NCBI GenBank assembly: GCA_007128315.1
Contig: SKXQ01000146.1
Location: 1 to 43,081 of the forward strand
Direction of reading: 5' to 3'
Source of the DNA: Spirochaetaceae bacterium
GTDB lineage: Bacteria > Spirochaetota > Spirochaetia > DSM-27196 > SKKC01
Length of the DNA stretch: 43,081 nucleotides
Position numbers and translations under genes: made by a program. Positions 32,883-41,502 of this stretch are shown here, piece after piece (position 1 is the first letter of the stretch; each line of letters opens with the position of its first letter). A model generated the notes under the pieces. That model was not told the origin of the DNA. It saw only the letters and a program-made list of their open reading frames with translations, and searched no databases.

Positions 32883-34139
32883 TCATGCTCCGGACCCGGC
32901 TCGTTGACTGTATGCATGACCGGCGTCACGCATATCAATATACAGACTTTCGAGCAGCAGTGACGTAGATATGTTGAGCGCATCCGCGCGAACATAATGC
33001 GTATGTATCGTATCCCTCCAGCGCTGCAGATGTTCAAGTGAAATTGAAAAACGATGCCGGCGCTCCTCTTCGCGCAGGATCACACTGCATAAACCGAGCA
33101 GCTCCTGCAGGAAGTGCCGGTATCCTTCGCGCTCCGGCACACCTTCCAGGGCCATCCGGACTCGCTCGTGAGCGAGATCTTCGGACCGGTGTGCGTCAGG
33201 ATCAAGAACATGGGTAATAAAGTATTCGGCGTGTGCGCGCAGACTCCCTGTGCCAGGATACTCGTGTTCGAGGAACCACTCCCTGATACCTCCCGAACTG
33301 TGTTCCGGTCCCTTGAATATCCGGTGAATCACTGTATCGGTGTCGGACTGTTTTCGCTCCTGCAGTTCGTACGCCCGCGCTCGAGAACGGATCGTCGGAA
33401 TCACCGCTCCCCGTCGTGCCGTGGTAAGTATGAAGTATGCATCCGAAGGCGGTTCTTCCAGCACTTTTAGAAGCGCATTCCGTGCGGCGTCACCGAGACG
33501 ATCCACATTCTCGATAATGATCACCCGCGGTTCCTCTGTCGTACTGTGCACCCAGTTCTGGAGATTTCTTACGACCGCAACGGGGACAAGCTCACCCGGT
33601 AACGCCGAGATGGTTTTCAGCGCGGACTTCACCGCTCTGTCCGTCGCGGTAGCGCGTGCATCATCATCGGGAACCGTTGCTCCGTTGCGCAGCAGCCCCG
33701 TGAAAGGCTCAAGAGCGTCTTCGGTCTCCGAAAGATTCTCGAGCGCTTTCTGTATCTTTTTCTCCTCGTCATCCCACTGTATGGTATCGATGCGTCGCAA
33801 CAGCTTTCGCACCGCACGAACAAACAGAAACGCTGACGCGATCGAGTCGGACCGTTTTACCGTATCAGCAGTCGTGACAATCTCCTGTGCGAAGTATCTA
33901 CTGCCCACAAGCTGGACCGAGGGGTGCAGCAGCTCCCGGTTTAACTGGCATGAACGACACTGGCAGTTCCATCGGGCATCATCGCGGCAGGTCAGTGCAC
34001 GGGCAAGCTCAAGCGCGATAGTCAGCTTACCGGAGTATTCGGGACCGTGAAGCAGAATCGTATTCGGGACGGTTTTCTCACGCAACTGTCGCGTAAGCGC
34101 TTCAACGGTACCAGTCTGACCAATTATGTTCTCGAACAT
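32883..34139 (-). CDS. holB: DNA polymerase III delta' subunit (HolB-like)
   Basis: 418 residues, longer than the usual 320-340. Starts MFENIIGQTGTVEALTRQL. The Walker A is degenerate (GPEYSGKLT, no Ser/Thr after GK), as expected of delta', which does not hydrolyse ATP. A four-cysteine zinc module follows (LTC then CQCRSC). The conserved RVIIIENVDRLGDAARNALLKVLEEPP and FILTTARRGAVIPTIRSR segments match the clamp-loader family. Extra length is an insert at about 95-190. It loads the sliding clamp with tau/gamma and delta. The start directly follows the cvpA stop with GGGGGG upstream. Confidence 0.88.
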   Translation of the reverse strand: MFENIIGQTGTVEALTRQLREKTVPNTILLHGPEYSGKLTIALELARALTCRDDARWNCQCRSCQLNRELLHPSVQLVGSRYFAQEIVTTADTVKRSDSIASAFLFVRAVRKLLRRIDTIQWDDEEKKIQKALENLSETEDALEPFTGLLRNGATVPDDDARATATDRAVKSALKTISALPGELVPVAVVRNLQNWVHSTTEEPRVIIIENVDRLGDAARNALLKVLEEPPSDAYFILTTARRGAVIPTIRSRARAYELQERKQSDTDTVIHRIFKGPEHSSGGIREWFLEHEYPGTGSLRAHAEYFITHVLDPDAHRSEDLAHERVRMALEGVPEREGYRHFLQELLGLCSVILREEERRHRFSISLEHLQRWRDTIHTHYVRADALNISTSLLLESLYIDMRDAGHAYSQRAGSGA

Positions 34140-34613
34140 TCAGCCCCCCAGAAGTCGTGATGCATATGGTAGAAATGGTAAAAGTGCTTCGGCAAATACG
34201 CTGTTCTGCACTATGGTATCAGGATTAACGAAGGGTTGTATCTGCAAAACGAGTAAGAGCACAAACACAAGAAGCAGGCCTTCGGCGACTCCGAGAAAGA
34301 AACCGAGGGCATGATCGAGATTCGCCAGATTGATCCGCTCAACGAGACGATTGAGCGCCGACTCAAAGATCTTCACAAACAGATATACGAGAACGAAAAG
34401 CGCAAGAAATGCGATAACCTGACTCCACGCCTGCGCATCAAGATACTCGTTCACAAGTACAGCAGTCTGTCCTGAAAACAGAACGGCAACACCCAGACCG
34501 AGCAGGAGTGCTGCCATGCTCATGAACTCCCGAATAAAGCCCCGAAACCCGCTCCGCAACGCCATAATCAGGATCACTACGGCAAAGACTATGTCAATCC
34601 CGGCCAGACTCAT
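34140..34613 (-). CDS. CvpA family membrane protein
   Basis: 157 residues with four hydrophobic helices. The first half carries the CvpA pattern (GIDIVFAVVILIMALRSGFRGFIREF, key RSGFRGFIRE), and later come LNRLVERINLANLDHALGFFLG and a C-terminal helix. CvpA was named for colicin V production; in other bacteria it affects envelope stress and bile resistance, and the mechanism is not known. Overlaps murG by 4 bases and abuts holB. Confidence 0.85.
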   Translation of the reverse strand: MSLAGIDIVFAVVILIMALRSGFRGFIREFMSMAALLLGLGVAVLFSGQTAVLVNEYLDAQAWSQVIAFLALFVLVYLFVKIFESALNRLVERINLANLDHALGFFLGVAEGLLLVFVLLLVLQIQPFVNPDTIVQNSVFAEALLPFLPYASRLLGG

Positions 34614-35731
34614 GAATTGCCCTCTTCTATCGATGATGCTTCGGTCCCGCGGATAGTCAGAATCAGATCGGTAATAGTATGCACCGCGGTATCCGCCTGA
34701 ACGCGTTCACAGGCGGCCGCCATGGATCGTCGTCTGCCCGCATCGTGAACGATTTCGCATACTGCGTCCAGAAAGACATCTGCTTCAAGGCCATCTTCCT
34801 GCATTACAAGTACGGTACCCATCCTCTCAAAGACATCGGCATTTCTGATCTGATCGCCACGACTCGCACCAAGCGAAAGCGGAATGCAGATGCCGGGCGT
34901 ACGGGTAGCGGCGAGCTCCCACAAGGTGCCTGCCCCGGCCCGACACACGGCGAGGTCGGCCGCACCGAGTATGGCCGGATAATCCTCATAGAAAAAATGA
35001 TCCGCGACGTACCCGGGCGACTGTCGCCACGTTAGCGACTGAGCCCCTCGCTGATGAACTATATTAACGTGTTCCAGGAGTGCATCCAGCACATCGTCTA
35101 CCAGCCGGTTAATACGTTCGCTCCCGAGACTCCCTCCGAAGACAAACACAAGCGGCTTGTCGTCGGCAAACCCGAGTTTGCGCTTCAGTCCGGCCGCATC
35201 GGCGTGTTGAAGGTCCCTCCGGACAGGGTTGCCCGTCACCACGACTCTGATCTGGAGGGAATCGGGAAGAAGATCCCGGGTAACCTCATACGGGACACAG
35301 ATTCGCGCGGCGAAACGGGAGTTGATCCTGGTGGCAAGGCCGGGATCAACGTCGGACTCGTGGGTTATGACGGGTATGCGGAGGAGCCATGCAGCAAAAA
35401 CAGGGGGAACACTGACGAAACCGCCTTTGCTGAAAAGGACGTCCGGTCTGAGACGTAACAGGATCACGAACGACCAGATCACTCCGGCTGCAACGCGAAA
35501 TAGATCCACGAAGTTCTGCAGCGAGATATAGCGTCGAAGCTTTCCCGTCGGAACTGAGCGATAGTGACAGTACGGAGCCGAACGGCGCAGTATGTCACGT
35601 TCGATACCCTTCCGTGAGCCAATCCAGTAGAGCTCACCAGAATATTTTTCCCGGAGGGCTTCCATTACTGCTATTCCAGGGATAACATGTCCACCGGTAC
35701 CTCCACCGGTGAATGCGATACATTTAGTCAT
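34610..35731 (-). CDS. murG: UDP-N-acetylglucosamine:lipid I GlcNAc transferase MurG
   Basis: 373 residues from ATG 35731, directly before the glycine-rich lipid-binding loop TGGGTGGHVIPG. Later landmarks: VLFSKGGFVSVPP, THESDVDPGLATR, VTGNPVRRDL, FGGSLGSERINR and the UDP-GlcNAc site AVCRAGAGTLWELAA. It adds GlcNAc to lipid I to form lipid II at the inner membrane face. It heads an apparent operon with cvpA, holB and the two-component pair. Other peptidoglycan genes are not adjacent. Confidence 0.96.
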   Translation of the reverse strand: MTKCIAFTGGGTGGHVIPGIAVMEALREKYSGELYWIGSRKGIERDILRRSAPYCHYRSVPTGKLRRYISLQNFVDLFRVAAGVIWSFVILLRLRPDVLFSKGGFVSVPPVFAAWLLRIPVITHESDVDPGLATRINSRFAARICVPYEVTRDLLPDSLQIRVVVTGNPVRRDLQHADAAGLKRKLGFADDKPLVFVFGGSLGSERINRLVDDVLDALLEHVNIVHQRGAQSLTWRQSPGYVADHFFYEDYPAILGAADLAVCRAGAGTLWELAATRTPGICIPLSLGASRGDQIRNADVFERMGTVLVMQEDGLEADVFLDAVCEIVHDAGRRRSMAAACERVQADTAVHTITDLILTIRGTEASSIEEGNS

Positions 35732-35783
35732 GTTCTTGATCTTCGATAGCGAGGCATGGCGGTAACAACAGAGGGAGTGTAGC

Positions 35784-36599
35784 ATGCTGATCCGACGTAG
35801 CGCAATTCTGTCACTCACCTTACTCATTGCAGGGCAGCTCTGGGGTTGGGATCCACGCACGGTCGAGGATCTGGTACCTCCCCACGTCATCCGCTCCTAT
35901 CCAGAGTTTCTTCAGGGCGAAGGAATCACGGCGACCATACCCTCGAGTCGGCCCGACTTCATGCCACAAGGCCTGGGCCTCGAGCAGGACCTCATTGCAG
36001 ATCTGCCTCTGGAGAATGCAAGGATAGCGATTGAAGGCCTGAGGCTTGTGTCCATATCGGATGATGCGAGCAGCAGGGACACTATCGATGAACTGACCGT
36101 CTACAATATTCTCCGCGCGATCAGTCGGATGGAAGGAATTGAGTACTACTCCGAACGGCGTAACCGCATGCGTGTCCTGTTCGAAGTAAGCCACCGTATC
36201 CCGGGACCGGACGACCGCGCATACATCGAGGACGAACAGATCCATTTCATACCGACGGTCGACACGGTTTTCGCCCGACAGATCGATGGTACGTTCGGTG
36301 ACCACAACTACGAAATTACGTATCGGCGGCTGCTTAACGGTCTCGCGCTTGATCTGACAAATCTTGAGCGTCTGCGTTACGGATTCTTTCCTGCAGTCGC
36401 GGAGCGCGGGCTGAGAATTGTTCTGTTCGTGACTCCGACCGAAGGTGGCGTTCTCGTCTACAGTATGGCGATTGCGGATGCCCCGCGAGTCCCGGGTCTC
36501 ACTGACCGTATCGCAATCAGCTTCGAGAATCGACTCACCGCGGTTGTGAACTGGTTCGCGTCAGAACTGCGTTATCACCATCTCAGAGAAACAGATTGA
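35784..36599 (+). CDS. Secreted protein of unknown function
   Basis: 271 residues. An N-terminal signal peptide (MLIRRSAILSLTLLIAGQLWG) is followed by a periplasmic-type domain with no lipobox and no further membrane helix. The body has a conserved-looking DELTVYNILRAISRMEGIEYYSE segment and a C-terminal RIAISFENRLTAVVNWFASELR helix. I recall a spirochaete-centred domain of unknown function with this shape but cannot verify the match. GAGGGAG lies 6-8 bases before the ATG. Divergent from murG across 52 bases; its last 17 bases overlap the end of the DUF445 gene. Confidence 0.75.
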   Translation: MLIRRSAILSLTLLIAGQLWGWDPRTVEDLVPPHVIRSYPEFLQGEGITATIPSSRPDFMPQGLGLEQDLIADLPLENARIAIEGLRLVSISDDASSRDTIDELTVYNILRAISRMEGIEYYSERRNRMRVLFEVSHRIPGPDDRAYIEDEQIHFIPTVDTVFARQIDGTFGDHNYEITYRRLLNGLALDLTNLERLRYGFFPAVAERGLRIVLFVTPTEGGVLVYSMAIADAPRVPGLTDRIAISFENRLTAVVNWFASELRYHHLRETD

Positions 36600-38250
36600 T
36601 GATCACCTGTGCTCCACCGATGAGTGAACCAAGCAGCGCACCAAAGAGATTGATCCACTTCAGATGCTTTGCAATGACCATAAGCAGCAGTGACTCCACG
36701 TTCTCAATCTCGAGCTCATTGATCTTGTCAACGACCATCTGGTAAATATCAACAGCTTCAATTACTTCTCCGGCCCGCGATCCGAGCAGGTCAGTTACTT
36801 TCTCCGCGATAAAACGATCAAGCATGTGTTTCTGTGTTACCGGTACTTCAACGATGGGTCCGCGGCTCGCCATGCGAGCGTCCCGAATAAAGCGTTCTAC
36901 CATGCCGACGAGCCGCTTCGACAACCGAGCAGTATTTCCGGGAGTCGCCACCCAGGACCGGATAATGACAACGGCCCGCTCGGTCACCTCTGCTTCCTTA
37001 AGCCCGGTGAAAACCTGAAGGATCTCCGCAAGGGTCTTCTGACGGTATTCGCCGTAGAGACCGAGCATACTGCGTATGATGCCGTCGTGAACCTCCTGAT
37101 GTCGGATAAGATGAAACAGTTCAGGGATTGTCCGCCCTGCAAAGGCGCGCAGGTCAAAATCCAGCGTCGTAAGTGCATCACGAACACCGAGCTCCTGAAT
37201 TTTACGCATTGCATCGCCGACGGCCATGACTACCCGCTCCCTGTTCGCGGGAAGTCTCCCTGCTCCGTCGATTGTCTGCAGGAGATCGCTGATTATCTCA
37301 GGCATACGCTCGTTCAGGTTGCGTTCGTACTGCGCCGCGGAAACAAAGAACCTCTGAAAGACATTCAGCCGGTCGAGCACATCCCGCAGGATTATGCGCC
37401 CCCGATGAGAAAGCTCCTGCCGCACATCAGGACGGCGCAACCACTCCATTGCATGAGCGAAAATCGGCTCATAGGCAGCGTCGACCATCTTCTCGACAGC
37501 TACAATAAAGTCATCCGTCAGATAGCGACGCATAGGTACGTTCTCGTCAATCTGTCCGGAAAGCCAGGCGTCCGAGAACTCCGTGATCCGTTGAGCAACG
37601 GGACCCTCTACGATGACAGTTAACAACTCGCCGACCATGTCTGCTGCACTCTCGGGATCCTGTAGTACCTCCTCAACATGAACCGACCCCAGTGCATTCA
37701 TACTGCTACGACTGAATTCGCTCACCACAGCATCTAGTTTCTCACTTTCAAGAAATCGCTGTAGCACCGTTGCGACGAAATCAACAAGCGCATCGGACGC
37801 CGGGAGGTCGATCACCGGATCGTCCATTGACTCAGGATCCGGTGTGCGCTCCTGCTGCGCCGGTTTCGTTTCCGTCGTGTCGGCAACGACCGGATCGGCT
37901 CCCTGACCATCTGTCACCAGATCGCTCTCCGAAACAGCAACCAGCTGGGAGGTCCAGACTGATATACGACCCGTGAGCCCTTCGCGAAACGATTCGGAAA
38001 CGACATGTTTTCGTAACGAGTCTTCGGTAAGAAGGCGGGTGCTGACCATACGGCCGATGCTGTGAGCGAGTTGCTCCCTTTGCTTCGGAATGATTCCCGG
38101 CGTCAACGGCACGCGTATACCGAAAATGCGTTTTTCGGTCAGCGGACGAAACAACATACGTATTGCTATTGCATTCGTGACATAGCCGATTACAGCACCG
38201 AGCGCCGGAGGGATGGCGTAGAGAAATACCATGTTCCAGTTTATGTTCAC
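36583..38250 (-). CDS. DUF445 family membrane-anchored protein
   Basis: 555 residues. N-terminal hydrophobic helix (YAIPPALGAVIGYVTNAIAI), then RMLFRPLTEKRIFG and LTPGIIPKQREQLAHSIGRMVSTRLLT, the hallmark DUF445 start, a long helical middle and a C-terminal membrane hairpin (LFGALLGSLIGGAQVIINLFL, key GSLIGGAQ). Residues about 110-150 are an acidic, low-complexity insert. Its role is unknown; it is anchored at both ends. GTG 38250 overlaps the stop of the SH3 lipoprotein gene (GTGA), and AGGAG lies about 10 bases upstream. Confidence 0.88.
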   Translation of the reverse strand: MNINWNMVFLYAIPPALGAVIGYVTNAIAIRMLFRPLTEKRIFGIRVPLTPGIIPKQREQLAHSIGRMVSTRLLTEDSLRKHVVSESFREGLTGRISVWTSQLVAVSESDLVTDGQGADPVVADTTETKPAQQERTPDPESMDDPVIDLPASDALVDFVATVLQRFLESEKLDAVVSEFSRSSMNALGSVHVEEVLQDPESAADMVGELLTVIVEGPVAQRITEFSDAWLSGQIDENVPMRRYLTDDFIVAVEKMVDAAYEPIFAHAMEWLRRPDVRQELSHRGRIILRDVLDRLNVFQRFFVSAAQYERNLNERMPEIISDLLQTIDGAGRLPANRERVVMAVGDAMRKIQELGVRDALTTLDFDLRAFAGRTIPELFHLIRHQEVHDGIIRSMLGLYGEYRQKTLAEILQVFTGLKEAEVTERAVVIIRSWVATPGNTARLSKRLVGMVERFIRDARMASRGPIVEVPVTQKHMLDRFIAEKVTDLLGSRAGEVIEAVDIYQMVVDKINELEIENVESLLLMVIAKHLKWINLFGALLGSLIGGAQVIINLFL

Positions 38251-38627
38251 CTTCGCAAAGCTCCTGACGCGTTATTGGCCTGTTCACGAGAGTCATACAG
38301 CATCAAGGCGGTGCCGAAAACCCATCCGTCGAATAGATCGTTTGTAACCTGATACCAGCGGCGAAACCGGCCATCGATCTCATCGGTAAACGCGCTCTCG
38401 CGCAATACTGCGACCACGTCGCCGCGACGAAAGTGACCAATGACAGGGGATGCCAGGTCTGCCCGCCGATGGACCCGTACATAACTGTCCTGAGCAACCG
38501 CCCATTCCGCACGATTCGAGAGGGCTCGTACTTCCGGTAACGATAACTCCCTATCGGACGAACACGCGAGCAGACCAGCAACCATGATGGAGATCGTAAT
38601 GATGATTCGGTACAGTAGTGACGTCAT
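38247..38627 (-). CDS. SH3-domain lipoprotein
   Basis: 126 residues from ATG 38627. A signal helix (SLLYRIIITISIMVAG) ends in the lipobox LLAC, so Cys21-22 should be lipidated and the protein membrane-attached. The body is a bacterial SH3 domain (DSYVRVHRRADLASPVIGHF and RGDVVAVLRESA, then WYQVTNDLFDGWVFG), usually binding peptidoglycan or ligands. An in-frame ATG at 38660 would add 11 polar residues before the signal, which is less likely. It is the partner of the DUF445 gene by a 4-base overlap. Confidence 0.85.
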   Translation of the reverse strand: MTSLLYRIIITISIMVAGLLACSSDRELSLPEVRALSNRAEWAVAQDSYVRVHRRADLASPVIGHFRRGDVVAVLRESAFTDEIDGRFRRWYQVTNDLFDGWVFGTALMLYDSREQANNASGALRR

Positions 38628-38633
38628 AGAGGT

Positions 38634-38661
38634 ATAATACGATACCGTGAAGCCGGGCAAA
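38634..38661 (-). promoter_or_regulatory. Candidate promoter giving a leaderless SH3-lipoprotein mRNA
   Basis: Minus strand TTTGCC (38656-38661), 16 bases, TATTAT (38634-38639). The -10 box is 6 bases before ATG 38627, and no Shine-Dalgarno sequence is visible. Confidence 0.35.
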
Positions 38662-38669
38662 AACGCAAA

Positions 38670-40655
38670 CTACGACATAGCCTTCAGTTGCTCAATCTCG
38701 TCCCGAATAACAGCCGCCTGCTCGAACTCGAGATTCTTCGCGTGTTCGAGCATCTCACGTTCGAGTACCCGGATCAGTGCAGACCGCTGCTTTGGTATCA
38801 CAATGTTATAACCCGATTTCAGCACCTCGATATTCTTGCGCTCGTCGTCTGCCTTCTCCCGGTGCTCGCGTACGAGTATGTCCTGTATAGCTTTCGTGAC
38901 GGTCTTCGGCGTTATGCCGTGAGCCGTATTGTAGGCAAGCTGAATGTTGCGTCGACGCTCGGTCTCATCGATCGCCTCACGCATCGCATCGCTCCAGCGA
39001 TCCGCGTACATAATGACTTTCCCGTTCACGTTTCGGGCGGCTCGTCCTATCGTCTGTATGAGACTCGTGGCTGAACGAAGAAAACCGACCTTATCGGCAT
39101 CGAGGATACCAATAAGCGATACTTCAGGCAGATCAAGACCTTCGCGGAGCAGGTTGATGCCAATAAGCACATCAAACGTACCATGTCGTAGCTCGGTGAG
39201 TATTTCAACCCGCTCAATAGTCTCGATCTCGGAATGAAGATACCGCACACGGAGACCGAGGTTTGTAAGATAATCGGTAAGGTCTTCAGACATCTTCTTG
39301 GTGAGCGTGGTAACAAGAGTCCGTTCACCCATCTCGATCCGCTCCGTGATCTCACCGAAGAGATCTTCGATCTGACCTTCGCTCGGACGAACCTCAATCA
39401 CTGGATCGACGAGACCAGTCGGTCTGATGATCTGTTCGACCATCTGCGAACTCTTTTCCAGCTCTTCAGCCTTCGGCGTTGCGCTGACGAAAACGGTTCG
39501 ATTGAGGAGGCTTTCGAACTCAGCCCAGTACAGAGGTCTGTTATCAAGAGCACTCGGAAGACGGAACCCGAAATCTACCAGGGACTCCTTACGGGCCCGG
39601 TCACCCGCGTACATTCCACGTATCTGAGGCACCGTTACATGACTCTCATCGACGAAGGTCAGAAAATCGTCGGGAAAGTAGTCAAGAAGGACAGCAGGAC
39701 GTTCACCCTCCTCACGACCGCTGAGGTGCCGTGAGTAGTTCTCGATTCCGCTGCAGTATCCCATCTCATCCATCATCTCGATGTCGTACTCACATCGGCT
39801 TTTCAGTCGCTGTGCTTCGACGATTTTGTTGTTGGCAAGGAGCTGCTCGTGACGGATTTCCAGTTCGTTTCTGATGCGTTCCACAGCAGGCTTGATCTCT
39901 CCCTCCGCGAGCACGAAATGCTTCGCCGGATAGATCATCAACGACGCCGGTTCTTCGATCACTTCGCCGGAGACCGGGTTGAAAACGCGAATCCGCTCAA
40001 CTTCGTCCCATGAGCACTCGATGCGGTAAGCCTGGTCTTCAAGATAGGCAGGGTAGACTTCCATGACGTCTCCACGTATTCGAAACGCCCCACGGCTCAA
40101 CACGGCGTCGTTCCGGTCATACTGAAGAGTGATGAGTTTCCGGCCTATCCCATGAAGATCAGCATCCGAACCGACGTCCACTCTGACCCGCATGTCACGA
40201 TACTGACGGGGACTGCCAAGCCCGTAGATACACGACACCGTGGCGACGACGATAACGTCCCGTCGCTCGAGCAGACTAGTCGTTGCGGCGAGACGCATAC
40301 GATCAATTTCCTCGTTGATCGAAGCGTCCTTCTCGATGTACAGGTCACGAGACGCAACGTAAGCTTCGGGCTGGTAATAGTCGTAGTAGGAGACGAAATA
40401 CTCGACCGCATTATCGGGGAAAAACTGTTTGAACTCCCGATATAGCTGGGCGGCGAGCGTTTTATTATGAGATATCACCAACGTAGGGCGTTGTGTCTGC
40501 TCGATGATCTTTGCCATCGTGTAGGTCTTGCCGCTTCCGGTCACACCTTTCAGTGTCTGGAACCGGAGCTCGTCGTTGACCCCCTGGGTAAGCTTCGCAA
40601 TGGCCTGAATCTGGTCCCCGGCGGGTTCATACTGAGATACGACGCGAAACTTCAT
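38670..40655 (-). CDS. uvrB: Excinuclease ABC subunit B
   Basis: 661 residues, normal length. Starts MKFRVVSQYEPAGDQIQAI; Walker A KGVTGSGKTYT; beta-hairpin YYDYYQPEAYV that grips the damaged strand; VDESHVTVPQIRGMY; LREGLDLPEVSLIG and LIQTIGRAARN; and the C-terminal UVR motif (KNLEFEQAAVIRDEIEQLK) that binds UvrC. It verifies damage in nucleotide excision repair. The ATG overlaps the stop of the protease gene by 4 bases. Confidence 0.98.
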   Translation of the reverse strand: MKFRVVSQYEPAGDQIQAIAKLTQGVNDELRFQTLKGVTGSGKTYTMAKIIEQTQRPTLVISHNKTLAAQLYREFKQFFPDNAVEYFVSYYDYYQPEAYVASRDLYIEKDASINEEIDRMRLAATTSLLERRDVIVVATVSCIYGLGSPRQYRDMRVRVDVGSDADLHGIGRKLITLQYDRNDAVLSRGAFRIRGDVMEVYPAYLEDQAYRIECSWDEVERIRVFNPVSGEVIEEPASLMIYPAKHFVLAEGEIKPAVERIRNELEIRHEQLLANNKIVEAQRLKSRCEYDIEMMDEMGYCSGIENYSRHLSGREEGERPAVLLDYFPDDFLTFVDESHVTVPQIRGMYAGDRARKESLVDFGFRLPSALDNRPLYWAEFESLLNRTVFVSATPKAEELEKSSQMVEQIIRPTGLVDPVIEVRPSEGQIEDLFGEITERIEMGERTLVTTLTKKMSEDLTDYLTNLGLRVRYLHSEIETIERVEILTELRHGTFDVLIGINLLREGLDLPEVSLIGILDADKVGFLRSATSLIQTIGRAARNVNGKVIMYADRWSDAMREAIDETERRRNIQLAYNTAHGITPKTVTKAIQDILVREHREKADDERKNIEVLKSGYNIVIPKQRSALIRVLEREMLEHAKNLEFEQAAVIRDEIEQLKAMS

Positions 40656-41446
40656 CTTCGGTTCTCAACTCTCGGGACCGTATCCAGGAGATCCCGCACG
40701 TCGTTCGAGGGAACGGCAAACGCGATACCCATGGAGCCACCCTGCGTCGAATATAGTACCGATACGATGCCAATCAGACGCCCCGAGGAGTCGAACAGTC
40801 CGCCACCACTGGCCCCCGGATTTACAGCTGCATCCGTTTGAATCATGTTGCGAAACACTACCTGCTCGTCTATGTGGATGGTCCGGTTCAACGCCGAGAC
40901 AACACCACTGGTCAGACTCCTTCCGAGCGCAAAAGGGTTGCCGATGACGAAGGCAAGCTGTCCGATGCGCAGCGCCTGACTGTCGGCAAGCTGTACCGGC
41001 CGCAAGGCGTGGTCGTCAGGAAGCGACACGCGCAGTATGGCAAGATCGGAGCTTTCGCGAACGGCTACGATCTCCGCGTCAAATGTTCGCCCCGCGGTGT
41101 CCGAAACCCGGATGCCCGATGCTCCATTCACGACGTGAAGACCCGTGACGACATGGCCTTCCCCGTCAAGCAGTACACCGGATGCTCCCGGTGCAACAGT
41201 CTGACGTGTCTGCCCGGAGGAGTTTTTCGGAGTCTCATTGAGGGCTTCCGTGAAGACACGAACAACTGCGGGTGACGCGACATCGTACACTGACAGCAGA
41301 ACATCCTCGTAACTGACGATAGAACCCGGCAGCACAGGGACGTCGCTCGGGCGGTCGCAGGACCACACGATGAGTGTGATGAGAGTACCGAGAATGAAGG
41401 CGACGGTTCCTGTTATGGCAAGATGTCTGGTGGTGTAAAGCCTCAT
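40652..41446 (-). CDS. Membrane-anchored trypsin-like serine protease (HtrA/DegS-type catalytic domain, no PDZ)
   Basis: 264 residues. A hydrophobic anchor at about 8-28 ends in Trp-Ser-Cys, so it is either a signal anchor or, with a relaxed spirochaetal lipobox, a lipoprotein. The catalytic domain follows: His in VVTGLHVVNG, Asp in ESSDLAILRV, Ser in NPGASGGGLFD (commonly NPGNSGGPL). It ends right after the protease fold, so the PDZ domains that regulate HtrA proteins are missing. It would act in the periplasm on misfolded or signalling substrates. AAAGGAG lies 15 bases before the ATG, with a five-codon reading frame between them. Confidence 0.88.
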   Translation of the reverse strand: MRLYTTRHLAITGTVAFILGTLITLIVWSCDRPSDVPVLPGSIVSYEDVLLSVYDVASPAVVRVFTEALNETPKNSSGQTRQTVAPGASGVLLDGEGHVVTGLHVVNGASGIRVSDTAGRTFDAEIVAVRESSDLAILRVSLPDDHALRPVQLADSQALRIGQLAFVIGNPFALGRSLTSGVVSALNRTIHIDEQVVFRNMIQTDAAVNPGASGGGLFDSSGRLIGIVSVLYSTQGGSMGIAFAVPSNDVRDLLDTVPRVENRR

Positions 41447-41460
41447 GATGACCGGGTCAT
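41443..41460 (-). other. Possible five-codon leader peptide upstream of the protease gene
   Basis: ATG at 41460 encodes Met-Thr-Arg-Ser-Ser and stops at a TGA that overlaps the protease ATG (ATGA). AAAGGAG (41462-41468) sits just before it but is 15 bases from the protease ATG. Chance is possible. Confidence 0.25.
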
Positions 41461-41476
41461 ACTCCTTTGACCTGGC

Positions 41477-41482
41477 ATTATA
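41477..41482 (-). promoter_or_regulatory. Consensus -10 box upstream of the protease gene
   Basis: A perfect TATAAT on the minus strand between yifB and the protease gene. No clear -35 box lies 16-18 bases upstream. It could start a separate protease-uvrB transcript. Confidence 0.35.
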
Positions 41483-41502
41483 CCCTGAGGCGCACCCGAC
41501 TT

